From contig NZ_AYYI01000044.1 of NCBI RefSeq assembly GCF_001436505.1, positions 1 to 43,975 on the forward strand: 43,975 nt of DNA, read 5' to 3'. Within the stretch, counting starts at the first letter, position 1. Each line of letters begins with the position of its first letter. Shown one piece after another: positions 8,742 to 17,939 of this stretch. The notes beneath the pieces were generated by a model that saw only the letters and a program-made list of their open reading frames with translations, made no database searches and was not told the DNA's origin. The position numbers and the translations under genes were made by a program. The stretch comes from Loigolactobacillus rennini DSM 20253. GTDB taxonomy: Bacteria; Bacillota; Bacilli; Lactobacillales; Lactobacillaceae.

Positions 8742-9510
8742 CTTGGCCATCTCCTTCAAAATCCAACGCTAAACCTTGTTGGTGCAAAACGGTCACGATT
8801 TCATCCCGTTTAAGCCAACCTTTAGCTAATTTTTTACCATTAATCTGATGCGTGAAGGAATCGATCCGCCGATTAGCATCACGTAAATCATAATAGGTAC
8901 GAACAACTTTGTCATAAGCTTTTAAATCCGTTGCCTTAAAGCCAGTTTGGTAGGTATTTTCAAACGTTGTAAATGCCAAAGGTAACCGAGGTTTTAACTG
9001 TGGTTTCTGTGCTGGCACACCAACCTGTAAACCTAGCACTGGTAAGGTTAGCGGCGGCAAATTCAACAAGCGTACCATTTTTTGCGGATCATCATTGATT
9101 TTGCCCAAAATAACCCCACCTAACCCCATGCTTTCTGCTGCATTTAAGGTGTTTTGAACAGCAAGGACAGTATCCTGTAAAGCTTGGAAGAAAATATCCG
9201 TGGTGTGTAACCGACCATCATCGTTGCCAGATTGTTGTCGAATTTGTTGATTCCGATATAGATCTAACACAAAAATAAACAAATCACCGTTGCCACCAGC
9301 ATAATTCAAAGCAGTGACATCTTGAATTGCTTGCCGCTTTTTAGCATCCGTAATGTGTACAATACTAAACTGTTGCATGAACATACTAGTAGAAGTATGC
9401 CGCGCAACTTCTAATAACGTCGTTAATTGTTCTTCAGACAGTGACACATCCTTAAATGCCCGGATGCTTTTGTGATTCAATTGATGTTTAATCGTTTCAT
9501 TTTCAATCAT
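8725..9510 (-). CDS. oxygen-insensitive NAD(P)H nitroreductase (NfsA/FRP-like)
   Basis: A flavin-dependent reductase of 261 residues. The N-terminal IENETIKHQLNHKSIRAFKD holds the FMN-binding HKSIR(A/K)F signature of the NfsA/flavin reductase P branch. ESMGLGGVILGKINDDP and LPVLGLQVGVPAQKPQLKPRLPL are the conserved flavin and C-terminal segments. Such enzymes reduce nitroaromatics, quinones and flavins in the cytoplasm. The start ATG 9510 lies 8 bp after AAAGGGG; a TTG at 9513 is an alternative. It is first in an operon with the overlapping MarR gene, an arrangement typical of stress- or electrophile-responsive detoxification. Confidence 0.88.
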   Translation of the reverse strand: MIENETIKHQLNHKSIRAFKDVSLSEEQLTTLLEVARHTSTSMFMQQFSIVHITDAKKRQAIQDVTALNYAGGNGDLFIFVLDLYRNQQIRQQSGNDDGRLHTTDIFFQALQDTVLAVQNTLNAAESMGLGGVILGKINDDPQKMVRLLNLPPLTLPVLGLQVGVPAQKPQLKPRLPLAFTTFENTYQTGFKATDLKAYDKVVRTYYDLRDANRRIDSFTHQINGKKLAKGWLKRDEIVTVLHQQGLALDFEGDGQGGAVD

Positions 9511-9550
9511 CAAAACTTACCCCTTTCATTAAAACACATACCAAGTATCA

Positions 9551-9588
9551 GTTATAGCCTAGCATTAATTGCATGTACACACAATTAA
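9551..9588 (-). promoter_or_regulatory. nitroreductase promoter with overlapping inverted-repeat operator
   Basis: On the minus strand TGTACA (9579-9574), 17 bp and TATAAC (9556-9551) form a promoter. A perfect inverted repeat TTAATTG-N10-CAATTAA (9565-9588) covers the -35, the position expected for MarR autorepression. Confidence 0.6.
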
Positions 9589-9600
9589 ACGACTAAAAAA

Positions 9601-10138
9601 TTAATTAAATAACCTAAGCCGTTTTAATTTTAAAGTAACGAAAGTAACTAAAATTGCTTTAAGGCAGTCGCCTGGAATAAAAATTAAACTGCCTAGCAAT
9701 GCTGCTTTTAAATTAACTGCTGTCACAAAAGTTAGATAGATTGCGCCACAAAAATTCACCCATAAAATACCGCCTAAAATATTACTGCCTAACAACCACC
9801 AAAAATTTAATCCGTGACCGCCAAGCTCACTTAAATAGCCAATGATAAAAGCAGCCACTGGCCAAGCTAAAAAAATAGCCCCCCGTCGGCCCCAGTAAAA
9901 CAGCCCAGCCACCACGACCACCGGCCAAAAATGGCAACCCTAATAGCACTAAAATCGCCACAACGCTCACACTAAGCGTGCCATCTCGCTTACCTAACAA
10001 ACTGCCTGCCAGCATAATGCCCATGGACTGTAATGTAATCGGTACTGGAATAAACGGTAAAGTCAGTGGCGGCATTAAACCTAACACAATGATAATTGCC
10101 GCGACTAGTGCTGCATACACAATTGAACGTGTCTTCAT
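9601..10138 (-). pseudogene. bioY: biotin transporter S-component BioY, frameshifted in a T7 run
   Basis: Two overlapping frames together spell a complete BioY of about 179 residues, the biotin-binding membrane subunit of an ECF transporter. The first frame gives LGLMPPLTLPFIPVPITLQS, GIMLAGSLLG and GGRGGWAVLLGPTGGYFF. The second continues LAWPVAAFIIGYLSE to the C-terminus. On the minus strand the break is a run of seven T (9869-9875). Removing one T joins the frames as TGGYFLAWPVAAF, so a one-base insertion in a homopolymer explains it. Length and residues are otherwise normal, which fits a recent slip, a sequencing error, or partial rescue by slippage. The start is ATG 10138; GGAG lies 11 bp upstream and a TTG at 10144 is nearer to it. 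The gene has its own transcript, downstream of the guaA terminator. Confidence 0.85.
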
Positions 10139-10159
10139 AAACAATTACACTCCGATTTT

Positions 10160-10174
10160 CAATTAGGATAATTG
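10160..10174. promoter_or_regulatory. palindrome in the bioY leader, candidate operator
   Basis: CAATTA-GGA-TAATTG is a perfect 6-bp inverted repeat 22 bp before bioY. It does not match the usual longer BirA operator, so the factor is unknown. Confidence 0.3.
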
Positions 10175-10239
10175 TTATTTTATAGGAATGTGCTTTTTAC
10201 TGCAATGTGTTCCTTGCGGTTCAATAATAGTTGGAATAA

Positions 10240-10263
10240 AATGTACCGTCTAATGTACCGTCT
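10240..10263. repeat. 12-bp tandem duplication
   Basis: AATGTACCGTCT occurs twice with no gap (10240-10251 and 10252-10263), upstream of bioY and beyond the guaA terminator. Confidence 0.9.
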
Positions 10264-10301
10264 GTAAATCCAGTTTGATACTTTTTAATCCATTTAGTTT
10301 A

Positions 10302-10350
10302 AAAATAAAACAGTCCTGTACTAACCTTTTAAAAGGTTAGTACAGGACTG
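10302..10350 (-). terminator. guaA terminator built on a perfect 40-bp palindrome
   Basis: Positions 10311-10330 are exactly the reverse complement of 10331-10350, giving a 20-bp arm pair with TTTTAAAA at the centre. On the minus strand the hairpin is followed by TTTTATTTTT, as in an intrinsic terminator 24 bp after the guaA stop. Confidence 0.88.
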
Positions 10351-10373
10351 AACTGGTTTAAAATCCTTTTATT

Positions 10374-11930
10374 CTATTCCCATTCAATCGTGGACGGTGG
10401 CTTAGAGGTTATATCGTACACAACGCGGTTAACGTGGTCGACTTCATTAACAATCCGGACTGAAATCTTTTGCAGCACGTCCCAAGGAATCCGAGCAAAA
10501 TCAGCAGTCATGCCATCAATCGAGTTAACTGCTCGAATTCCGATAGTGTAATCATAAGTGCGGCCATCGCCCATAACCCCGACACTGCGGAAACCGGGCA
10601 AAACGGTGAAATATTGCCAGATGTCACGCATTAAACCGGCTTTTTTAATTTCATCGCGTAAAATAAAATCACTGTCGCGAACAATTTTTAATTTGTCCGG
10701 CGTAATTTCGCCAATAACACGAATACCTAAACCAGGACCTGGGAAAGGTTGACGCCAAACTAAGGTTTCTGGCATGCCTAATTTTTCGCCTAATTCTCGG
10801 GCTTCATCTTTAAATAATGTCCGTAAAGGTTCAATCAGTTTAAAGTGCATGTCTTTAGGTAACCCCCCCACATTGTGGTGTGATTTAATGGTTTGCGCAG
10901 TATCGGTACCACTTTCAATCACGTCGGTGTACAAGGTACCTTGCGCTAAAAAGTCGATGTCTTTTAGTTTAATGGCTTCGTCATTGAAAACTTGAATAAA
11001 TTCATTCCCAATAATTTTCCGTTTCTTTTCTGGTTCGGAGACACCGGCTAGTTTATCCAAAAAGCGTTTTTGGGCATCAACTTTGATGATATTCAGACCA
11101 AATTTACCAACCAAGCTGTCCATGACTTGCTTGGCTTCACCTTTACGCAACAGGCCATGATCGACAAAAATACAAGTCAACTGTTTGCCAATCGCTTTGT
11201 GCAGTAAAACACCGACAACGGAACTATCAACACCACCGGAAAGTCCTAATAACACTTTACGAGAGCCTACTTCTTGGCGGATTTTCTCAATTTGCATCTC
11301 AATAAAATCATCCATGGTCCAATTGCTCCGTGCACCGGCAATGTCAAACGCAAAGTGGCGTAAAATCTCCCGGCCGTATTCCGTATTGCGGACTTCTGTA
11401 TGAAATTGTAGTCCGTACAACTTATGTTTTGCATCTGCCATCCCAGCAATTGGACAATTTTTACTGGTTGCAGTCTGAACGAAACCATCCGGTACTTTAG
11501 TGACCAAATCACCATGACTCATCCACACCGTCTGATCAGCTGGAAGGTCTTTAAAAATTGGTGTACTTGAATTTGTTACATGGATATCAGCGTGGCCGTA
11601 TTCCCGACTAGCTGCAGACTCTACCACACCACCAGGTAAAATTTGTGCCATTAGCTGCATGCCATAACAAATACCTAAAATCGGAATGCCTAAATTAAAG
11701 ATTTCAGGATCGACCCGAAACGCGTCTTTGTCGTAGACACTATTTGGCCCACCAGAAAAAATAATGCCTTTAGGCTGCATCGCTTTGACTTTAGCTGCTG
11801 ATATATTGTGTGACAGCAGTTCTGAATACACGCCAAACTCACGAATACGTCGTGTAATTAATTGATTATATTGACTACCAAAATCAAGGACGATAATTTT
11901 GTCAAAATCTTGCATTTTTGTCGTTGCCAC
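10374..11930 (-). CDS. guaA: GMP synthase (glutamine-hydrolysing)
   Basis: This enzyme converts XMP to GMP using ATP and glutamine, the last step of guanine nucleotide synthesis. About 518 residues, full length. The N-terminal class I glutamine amidotransferase domain shows [19 protein letters not shown], the nucleophile Cys in GICYGMQ, and LQFHTEV for the His-Glu pair. The ATP pyrophosphatase domain has the P-loop [13 protein letters not shown], and the dimerisation domain ends PPSTIEWE. The start is taken as GTG 11930 ([13 protein letters not shown]), 6 bp after GAGGTG and in line with lactobacillar GuaA; GTG 11939 is less well placed. It has its own promoter and strong terminator. I do not see a purine riboswitch in its leader. 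Confidence 0.97.
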   Translation of the reverse strand: MATTKMQDFDKIIVLDFGSQYNQLITRRIREFGVYSELLSHNISAAKVKAMQPKGIIFSGGPNSVYDKDAFRVDPEIFNLGIPILGICYGMQLMAQILPGGVVESAASREYGHADIHVTNSSTPIFKDLPADQTVWMSHGDLVTKVPDGFVQTATSKNCPIAGMADAKHKLYGLQFHTEVRNTEYGREILRHFAFDIAGARSNWTMDDFIEMQIEKIRQEVGSRKVLLGLSGGVDSSVVGVLLHKAIGKQLTCIFVDHGLLRKGEAKQVMDSLVGKFGLNIIKVDAQKRFLDKLAGVSEPEKKRKIIGNEFIQVFNDEAIKLKDIDFLAQGTLYTDVIESGTDTAQTIKSHHNVGGLPKDMHFKLIEPLRTLFKDEARELGEKLGMPETLVWRQPFPGPGLGIRVIGEITPDKLKIVRDSDFILRDEIKKAGLMRDIWQYFTVLPGFRSVGVMGDGRTYDYTIGIRAVNSIDGMTADFARIPWDVLQKISVRIVNEVDHVNRVVYDITSKPPSTIEWE

Positions 11931-11993
11931 CGAAGCCACCTCACTATAGAATTATTGTACTAATTGAACTTTCATATTATTTTCAATAAACAC

Positions 11994-12022
11994 ATTCTAC
12001 TGATTACCATTGAGTTGGTCAA
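11994..12022 (-). promoter_or_regulatory. guaA promoter
   Basis: On the minus strand TTGACC (12022-12017), a 17-bp spacer and TAGAAT (11999-11994) lie about 65 bp before guaA. Confidence 0.65.
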
Positions 12023-12060
12023 CAGTTTACCCTAAAACTGTGTATAAAAAATGCTTGACA

Positions 12061-12984
12061 TTAGAATTTGCGTAAATAAATTTGATTGATTCGATGATTC
12101 TCCGTTTTATGTAAAATTACATCTGCCCGACTGCGGGTAGGTAAAATGTAGTCGCGTAAATTAGGCAAATCATTAGTTCGCCAAACCCGTTTTGCCATCG
12201 CTAAAGCCGCACTGCGATCACCAATAGCATAAGGATAATAATAATTTGATGGATCGGTAAACGCGGTATCCAGCAACAATTTAAACCGATCTAAATACCA
12301 TTTTTCAATTAAAGCGGGATCAGCGTCAACATAAATCGAAAAATCAAAGAAATCACTGACATAGATCTGTTGATTACTAGGTAATTGTAAAACGTTGATC
12401 CCTTCCACAATTAAAATGTCTGGGGAATCAATAATATCATAATCGTCCGGCAACACATCATAACTTTGATGCGAATATTTAGGGGCTTTAATCGGGCCTA
12501 AGTTATTTTTCACTTCATTCATAAAAGTGATTAAATGTTCCATATTATAACTTTCTGGAAACCCTTTGCGTGCCATTAATCCGCGCCGCTTTAACTCAGC
12601 GTTTGAATATAAAAAACCATCTGTGGTAATATTTTGGATTGTTTTTGTAGGGTAAGCCCGCGTCAGCAGAATTTCCAACAAACGGGCCGTTGTACTCTTT
12701 CCCACCGCAACGCTACCGGCAATTCCCACAATAAAAGGCGTTTTATGTAAATGCAGCCTTAAAAAGTTCGCGCGGTTTTGTTGCTGATTTTGGTACTGAT
12801 TGTAATAAACATGAATTAAATGTCGTAAAGGCAAGTAAATTTCTTTCACATCAGCTAATGAAATCCGGTCATTTAATGACTTGGCCTGGTTTAATTCAGC
12901 TTGTGATAGTGGTGCCATGCCATTACGATAGAATCTCTTCCACTCTTTCCGATCAATCTTGTAATAATTCATTTCATTTTGCAA
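12061..12984 (-). CDS. coaA: type I pantothenate kinase
   Basis: This cytoplasmic enzyme phosphorylates pantothenate, the first committed step of coenzyme A synthesis. The 307 residues match the prokaryotic type I (CoaA) family. The Walker [18 protein letters not shown] is at residues 87-103, followed by [20 protein letters not shown] and the typical [29 protein letters not shown] region. [29 protein letters not shown] lies near the C-terminus. The start is TTG 12984, 7 bp after GGGGGAAG; ATG 12972 is too far from that site. It is monocistronic or reads into guaA, and diverges from degV across about 240 bp in which I find no strong motif. Confidence 0.96.
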   Translation of the reverse strand: MQNEMNYYKIDRKEWKRFYRNGMAPLSQAELNQAKSLNDRISLADVKEIYLPLRHLIHVYYNQYQNQQQNRANFLRLHLHKTPFIVGIAGSVAVGKSTTARLLEILLTRAYPTKTIQNITTDGFLYSNAELKRRGLMARKGFPESYNMEHLITFMNEVKNNLGPIKAPKYSHQSYDVLPDDYDIIDSPDILIVEGINVLQLPSNQQIYVSDFFDFSIYVDADPALIEKWYLDRFKLLLDTAFTDPSNYYYPYAIGDRSAALAMAKRVWRTNDLPNLRDYILPTRSRADVILHKTENHRINQIYLRKF

Positions 12985-13228
12985 AACTAACTTCCCCCGA
13001 TATGACCCCGGTTTTCCATAATTGTTTTAATGTAAGCATTATCAAAATTATAGCACAGCCGCACCATAAAATTAATCCTAAATCAGAACTAACTGTCTTA
13101 AAACATTTGCTAAATTTTCAAGCCGGTAATATCGCAATTTACACCATTTAAGCGTAAAATAAACCTACAAAATTGTTTACTTATCTATCCAACAAACAAC
13201 ACAAGTGAAAGGTAAAAGGGAGTTCATT

Positions 13229-14095
13229 ATGAAAATTGCTGTGGTTACTGATAGTGCCAGTTACCTGACAAAAGAGCAGGCAGCGGCTAATCAGATTACT
13301 GTCGTTCCAATCACTGTCATTTTTGGTCAGCAGACTTATAAAGAAAATATCGATATCACCAATAAAGAATTTTATGAAAAATTAGCAAGTGAAAAAGAAT
13401 TGCCCACGACAACACAAATTTCGTTGGGTCAAATTCAAGCAGTTTATGACCAATTGGCTGCCCAAGGTTATGAAGCGGTAATCAGTATTCATTTATCCAG
13501 CGGTATCACCAGCTTTATCAATAATTTACAAGCCTATCTCCCCAACATCACGAACATTAAAGTTTACCCTTTTGATTCTAAATTAACCAGTGCTGCTGAA
13601 GCCAATCAAGCGTTATTAGCTGCTAAATTAGTAAAAGCAGGTAAATCAGTCACTGAAATTTTAGCAGCCTTAACTGACTTACGGGCAACTCAGCACGTTG
13701 ATTTTGTAGTGGACGATCTTAGCCATCTGGTCAGAACTGGCCGTTTAAATAATGCGTCTGCGTTTTTAGGTAATATGTTGCGGATTAAACCGATTTTAAG
13801 TTTTAATAAAGCAGGCCAAATCGTCGCGGTGGCCAAAGAACGTACCACACATCGGGCGTTTAACCACATCAAAAAAGACATCACTGATTTTATGCAAAAG
13901 GCCACTTATCCTGTACGACTTGATGTGGTTGATGGGGATAACCAAGCGACTAGTGCACAGTGGGTAGCCGATCTTAAAAAGAACTTTCCAAACGCTACCA
14001 TCGATACTAGTAGCTTAGGACCAGTGGTTGGCGTCCATACTGGCCGCAAAGTGATGGCTGTGGTTTGGTCTCGCGATTATCAATCAATTAATTAA
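13229..14095 (+). CDS. DegV family fatty-acid-binding protein
   Basis: A 288-residue DegV-fold protein. It opens with KIAVVTDSASYLTKEQA, holds TTTQISLGQI, and has VISIHLSSGITSFINN in the fatty-acid pocket region, then VDDLSHLVRTGRLNNASAFLGNML and a C-terminal HTGRKVMAVVW. In Firmicutes such proteins (FakB type) bind fatty acids and present them to the FakA kinase so that exogenous fatty acids can enter phospholipids. FakA is not in this window. The start is ATG 13229, after AAGGGAG; the upstream GTG at 13205 is not needed. A strong terminator follows. Confidence 0.93.
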   Translation: MKIAVVTDSASYLTKEQAAANQITVVPITVIFGQQTYKENIDITNKEFYEKLASEKELPTTTQISLGQIQAVYDQLAAQGYEAVISIHLSSGITSFINNLQAYLPNITNIKVYPFDSKLTSAAEANQALLAAKLVKAGKSVTEILAALTDLRATQHVDFVVDDLSHLVRTGRLNNASAFLGNMLRIKPILSFNKAGQIVAVAKERTTHRAFNHIKKDITDFMQKATYPVRLDVVDGDNQATSAQWVADLKKNFPNATIDTSSLGPVVGVHTGRKVMAVVWSRDYQSIN

Positions 14096-14146
14096 AAGCA
14101 TCTGAAAGCAATTGTGCTATCAGATAGTGGCTTTCGTATAGTAATA

Positions 14147-14184
14147 AACATGGGGTGATTCATCGTGAATCACCCCATGTTTTC
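14147..14184 (+). terminator. degV intrinsic terminator
   Basis: AACATGGGGTGATTCA pairs perfectly with TGAATCACCCCATGTT over 16 bp with a 3-base loop (TCG), followed by TT. It lies between convergent genes and may also stop transcripts from the right. Confidence 0.88.
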
Positions 14185-14267
14185 AACTATTAAGAAGTAA
14201 CTAGCCATCTATTTGGTACACTTTTATATTTAACCTTTGAACATAACGCAAGTTATCATTAAAAAGC

Positions 14268-14666
14268 TCAGCCAATCCGAAATTCTTGTTCAAATTTAGT
14301 ATCAACCACCGTCTCACCATCAACCACGTGAGTAGGCACACTGTACAGTAATTGTTTATCCATTAGATAGCGGGTGAAAACTTGCCGTTTAGGAACATTG
14401 AGAATATCGGTATTTTGTGGCTGTGCAAAACTAACTTTAACTAATTGATATTGACGTTTAAGACTTAAAATGACCTGTTCAATCGCACGTAGCGCAACTT
14501 CACCGCTTTGCAACAATAATGGTGGTGTTGCTTGCCGGTTAAATACAGTCTCACCAGAAAATAAAATTTGCCGCTGACCATTTAACGCTGTTTGTACGGC
14601 AGTGTAGCCGATAGTGACAGTATTTGCTCTAATTTTATTTTTAAAGTTAATTTGATACTTCTCCAT
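14268..14666 (-). CDS. hypothetical small cytoplasmic protein
   Basis: A protein of about 132 residues that I do not recognise. It has no signal peptide or membrane helix. It begins MEKYQINFKNKIRANTVTIGY and has mixed alpha/beta character, with a predicted helical stretch GEVALRAIEQVILSLKRQY in the middle. The start is ATG 14666, 9 bp after AGGGG. It lies 84 bp downstream of the HelD-type helicase gene in the same direction with no clear terminator between, so it may be cotranscribed. Good codon structure and a binding site support a real gene. Confidence 0.7.
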   Translation of the reverse strand: MEKYQINFKNKIRANTVTIGYTAVQTALNGQRQILFSGETVFNRQATPPLLLQSGEVALRAIEQVILSLKRQYQLVKVSFAQPQNTDILNVPKRQVFTRYLMDKQLLYSVPTHVVDGETVVDTKFEQEFRIG

Positions 14667-14749
14667 AATTCCCAACCCCTATATAATCCTAGCTATATTT
14701 TAGCATATTATAGCAATTAGGCAGACAGCTTGGTTAGAATTACTACCGA

Positions 14750-17047
14750 TTAATCATCCAACTGATAAGTTGTGTATGGCACTTTAGTTAGCAAAGGAGA
14801 GAGTGTCCCTTGCACTAATAAAGTTAATCGGTGCATCGCCCGTGAAGTAATGGTATATAGCAGCTGTCGTTCATCTTCCGCATGGTAATTATCAGCATTG
14901 ACTTGCCAAGCAATGACTGCATCAAATTCTAGTCCCTTTGCCAAATACGACGGCACAATGATTGTACCACTGGCCAAGCGTTGGTTTTCTGATTGAATTA
15001 AAGTTGTTTTAATCCCTTGTGCTCGCAGTTTTTCGTAGAGCGCACGACTTTCAGGTAATGTTTTGGTAATGATTGCAGTGGCCTTATTAGCAGTCGTATT
15101 GGCCGTTAATTGCTTCTTCAGTGCCGTCAGCAAAGCGCGCTCTTGTTGGCGTACCACAATGTTTGGCAACGGTCCTTGCCGTTTAAAAGCATTCACTGCT
15201 TCGCCATTGCGTAAAATTGCTTTAGTAAAAGCGGTAATCTGTTCGGTAGACCGGTATGATTGCGTTAACTGTACAACACGTGTGTCTTCCGGCTGAAACA
15301 TTGTTGCCAATTCCTTTAGTAAACTATGACTACTTTCCTGCGTAAAAATAGCTTGGTTTAAATCTCCCAATAGTGTAAAGCGCGCCTTTGGAAAGCTAAA
15401 CTTCAGAAAACTTAATTGATACGGTGTGTAATCTTGAATTTCATCAATGAACAAATAGCGAATGTCACGGTCCCCATGTTTACCGGTCATTAAGTCATAT
15501 AAATATAAATATGGCGTGACATCGGCCATCGCTAATTTTTTAGCACGCAATCGTTCTAGCACCTGATTAACATGCAATTGCCAATCATTTTCTGTTAAAC
15601 TAAACTTTTGCAACTCAAGATACTGCGGTACTTGCCGTAAGAAATCAATGTACTGTGCTTTAATGTTTAAAAAGCGATTGCGGACAATTCCCCGCCGAAC
15701 ACTGTTAAAAGCCGCGGTCACAACTCGACGCGCTAAAAAGCGGAATTCTTTATCGCCATTTTCAAAATTGTGCGGATGATTACCATACCATTTACGTAAG
15801 CCTTCATCATCTAAATCTTCAATAAAATCGCTGACCCATTTTGTCTTCATTTCAGAATTGATCCGACGACCTAAATATTTCAGCAATTCTTCTTTAGTTG
15901 CTGTTAGACGATTACCTAGATGATAATTAGCATTATATTTATAGTAATTTTTTACAATCCGCGCTTGATCAATAAACACTTCATGCCGTAATTTAATGTC
16001 ACGGAAACGCATACCCTGTTTTTCCAAACTATGTGCATACTGTTGAGTCGCTTGTGCAAATGCCAGACTACCTTTTAATTGGTCAATCCGTTTATCTAGT
16101 TTAGACTCAGCTTTTTCAAAACGAGTAAATAAATTTTCAACCGTTATGTTAGGCAAACGCCGTGCTGCGTATTGATAATAAGTGAGTTGAACCATATTTT
16201 GTTCGCCTAATTCCGGCAATACGCCACCAACATAGTCATTAAAAAGTTGATTTGGTGAAAACATGATGACCTGACTAGAATTTAAATTACCGCGGTAACG
16301 GTACAGCAAATAAGCCACGCGCTGCATAATCGCTGATGTTTTCCCGGAACCAGCCGCACCTTGAACAAACAGTAATTTTGCTTTTGTGTCACGGATAATT
16401 TGATTTTGTTCGCGCTGAATGGTTGTAACAATGCTCTTCATTTTTGTGTCGGCTTGTTCACCTAATACTTCCATTAGCATTTGGTCGCCAATAGTTTCTT
16501 GAGTGTCGAACATGGTTTGAATTTGGCCGTCATGAATAATAAACTGACGTTTGAGCTTCACATCGACTGCCTGCTGACCATCTGGTGTTTGGTAAGTGAC
16601 TCGTCCCAAATTACCGTCATAATAAATCGATGAAATCGGTGCCCGCCAATCATAAATTAAAAAGTGATTGTGTTGATCCGTAAATGAACTTAACCCAATA
16701 TAAATCGTTTCTGGCTTAGTTTCCCTGTCTTCCTGAAAATCAATTCGAGCAAAATAAGGCGTTTTTTCCAGCCGTTGCAAAACATCTAGGTGCTGCGCAG
16801 AATGCTGCCAACTGTTGTTTCGCTCATTGAGCATTTGTTGTTGCTGTCGGATAGATAAAGCAGTATCCATTAACGATTCATACGAGCCTACGTTGATTCG
16901 AACGTCATTATAAAAATTATTGTTGATCTGTTTCTCGTCACTTTTAGCAGCAGTAATTTTCTGTTTTAGATCAGATTCCGTCTGCTTGATTTTTCTAATG
17001 ACATCATCAACCCGTGCCTGTTCTTGTTGCTTGTTTGTGTCAGCCAT
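14750..17047 (-). CDS. helD: HelD-type UvrD/Rep superfamily I helicase (RNA polymerase recycling factor)
   Basis: A 765-residue SF1 motor protein of the HelD family, which in Gram-positives binds RNA polymerase and frees stalled complexes using ATP. The N-terminal 60 residues form a coiled-coil arm (charged, Gln/Lys-rich). PYFARIDFQ...ETIYIGLSSF and YDWRAPISSIYYDG are the hallmark HelD segment at about 97-145. Walker A is GAAGSGKTSAIM (230-241), Walker B YLFIDEIQDY, motif III LGDLNQAIF, motif IV QLTQSYRST, and the C-terminal motif VPSYLAKGLEFDAVI. The ATG start at 17047 follows GGGAGG. A DNA repair helicase role cannot be excluded, but family length and motifs favour HelD. Confidence 0.9.
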   Translation of the reverse strand: MADTNKQQEQARVDDVIRKIKQTESDLKQKITAAKSDEKQINNNFYNDVRINVGSYESLMDTALSIRQQQQMLNERNNSWQHSAQHLDVLQRLEKTPYFARIDFQEDRETKPETIYIGLSSFTDQHNHFLIYDWRAPISSIYYDGNLGRVTYQTPDGQQAVDVKLKRQFIIHDGQIQTMFDTQETIGDQMLMEVLGEQADTKMKSIVTTIQREQNQIIRDTKAKLLFVQGAAGSGKTSAIMQRVAYLLYRYRGNLNSSQVIMFSPNQLFNDYVGGVLPELGEQNMVQLTYYQYAARRLPNITVENLFTRFEKAESKLDKRIDQLKGSLAFAQATQQYAHSLEKQGMRFRDIKLRHEVFIDQARIVKNYYKYNANYHLGNRLTATKEELLKYLGRRINSEMKTKWVSDFIEDLDDEGLRKWYGNHPHNFENGDKEFRFLARRVVTAAFNSVRRGIVRNRFLNIKAQYIDFLRQVPQYLELQKFSLTENDWQLHVNQVLERLRAKKLAMADVTPYLYLYDLMTGKHGDRDIRYLFIDEIQDYTPYQLSFLKFSFPKARFTLLGDLNQAIFTQESSHSLLKELATMFQPEDTRVVQLTQSYRSTEQITAFTKAILRNGEAVNAFKRQGPLPNIVVRQQERALLTALKKQLTANTTANKATAIITKTLPESRALYEKLRAQGIKTTLIQSENQRLASGTIIVPSYLAKGLEFDAVIAWQVNADNYHAEDERQLLYTITSRAMHRLTLLVQGTLSPLLTKVPYTTYQLDD

Positions 17048-17258
17048 ATTACGCTAACCTCCCACTTTTAACCATCATTAAAACCATGTTAACAAAATAT
17101 TTTCGGATAAATAATTGTAGCACTTCAATCATGGTGAAACAACTTTAGTGGCAGCCACTAAAGTTTAAAATCAGTTAAAAACCGGACAGAAAGCTAGCAG
17201 GAATTAGTCCTAGAGCGTAAACTAAAAGTATTGTTAGCTAAAAGCAAGCGAGGGATTA

Positions 17259-17897
17259 ATGATGTTGCACACCATTTTCTATGCGATAACCCATTTAGAA
17301 AGTTTATTGTTGCCAATTTTTCAATATTTCGATTATTGGAGTTACGCCATTTTATTTTTAATTATTTTTGTTGAAACCGGCTTAGTGGTGTTCCCATTTT
17401 TACCTGGTGAATCCATTATTTTCATCAGCAGTACGCTGGCAGCACGGGACAGCTTTTTTCTAGACATCCGCTTATTATTTTTGGTCTTTTTCTTTGCTGC
17501 ATTGATTGGTGATACCGTTGATTTTGAAATCGGCCGTCACCTAGGCCATTGGCGTTTCATTAAACGCCACATTCCTGAGGAACGGTTACAGCATGCCACT
17601 AATTTTTTTGTACGCCATGGCGGTAAAACAGTTATTTTTGGCCGGTTTATTCCAATGATCCGCACTTTTGTGCCACTGATTGCGGGCATGTTTAAAATGG
17701 GGCATCCCCGCTTTGCAATCTACAACTTCATCGGCGTTTTATTATGGGTTGGTACAGGAAGCTTTTGTGGTTATTATTTAGGGGCATTGCCTTTCGTTCA
17801 GGAACATTTTTCATTAATTTTACTCAGTATTGTATTAATTGCACTCATCCCGAGTTTTAGTGCCGGTTTATTCAATTTAATGAAAAAGAAAGCATAA
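17259..17897 (+). CDS. DedA family membrane protein
   Basis: A 212-residue polytopic protein of the DedA/SNARE-associated family, now linked to flipping of undecaprenyl phosphate and other lipids across the membrane. Family landmarks are ETGLVVFPFLPGES (re-entrant loop with acidic residue), GDTVDFEIGRHLGHW, FGRFIPMIRTFVPLIAGMFKM (essential arginines) and the Trp/Gly-rich helix GVLLWVGTGSFCGYYLG. The start is ATG 17259 or the adjacent 17262, which sits better behind GAGGG. It is followed 42 bp later by the antiporter gene in the same direction and may form an operon with it. Confidence 0.92.
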   Translation: MMLHTIFYAITHLESLLLPIFQYFDYWSYAILFLIIFVETGLVVFPFLPGESIIFISSTLAARDSFFLDIRLLFLVFFFAALIGDTVDFEIGRHLGHWRFIKRHIPEERLQHATNFFVRHGGKTVIFGRFIPMIRTFVPLIAGMFKMGHPRFAIYNFIGVLLWVGTGSFCGYYLGALPFVQEHFSLILLSIVLIALIPSFSAGLFNLMKKKA

Positions 17898-17939
17898 GAT
17901 GTTAAACTAAGCGCATTCTACAAATGCGGAGGAACTTTT

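Noticed and set aside
8310-8759. ATG starts at 8759 and 8750 for marR
   Set aside because: The AAGGAG site lies inside or next to these codons; GTG 8741 has proper spacing.
10140-10200. BirA operator before bioY
   Set aside because: The palindrome is too short and does not match the usual spaced BirA half-sites.
12025-12050. Terminator between coaA and guaA (ACAGTTT/AAACTGT hairpin)
   Set aside because: A 7-bp stem exists but no T run follows on the transcribed strand.
11940-12060. Purine riboswitch before guaA
   Set aside because: The conserved purine aptamer core is not present; the leader is short and has a plain promoter.
14101-14140. Second hairpin after degV (ATCTGA...TCAGAT)
   Set aside because: Short arms with a competing alternative pairing; the perfect hairpin at 14147 explains termination.
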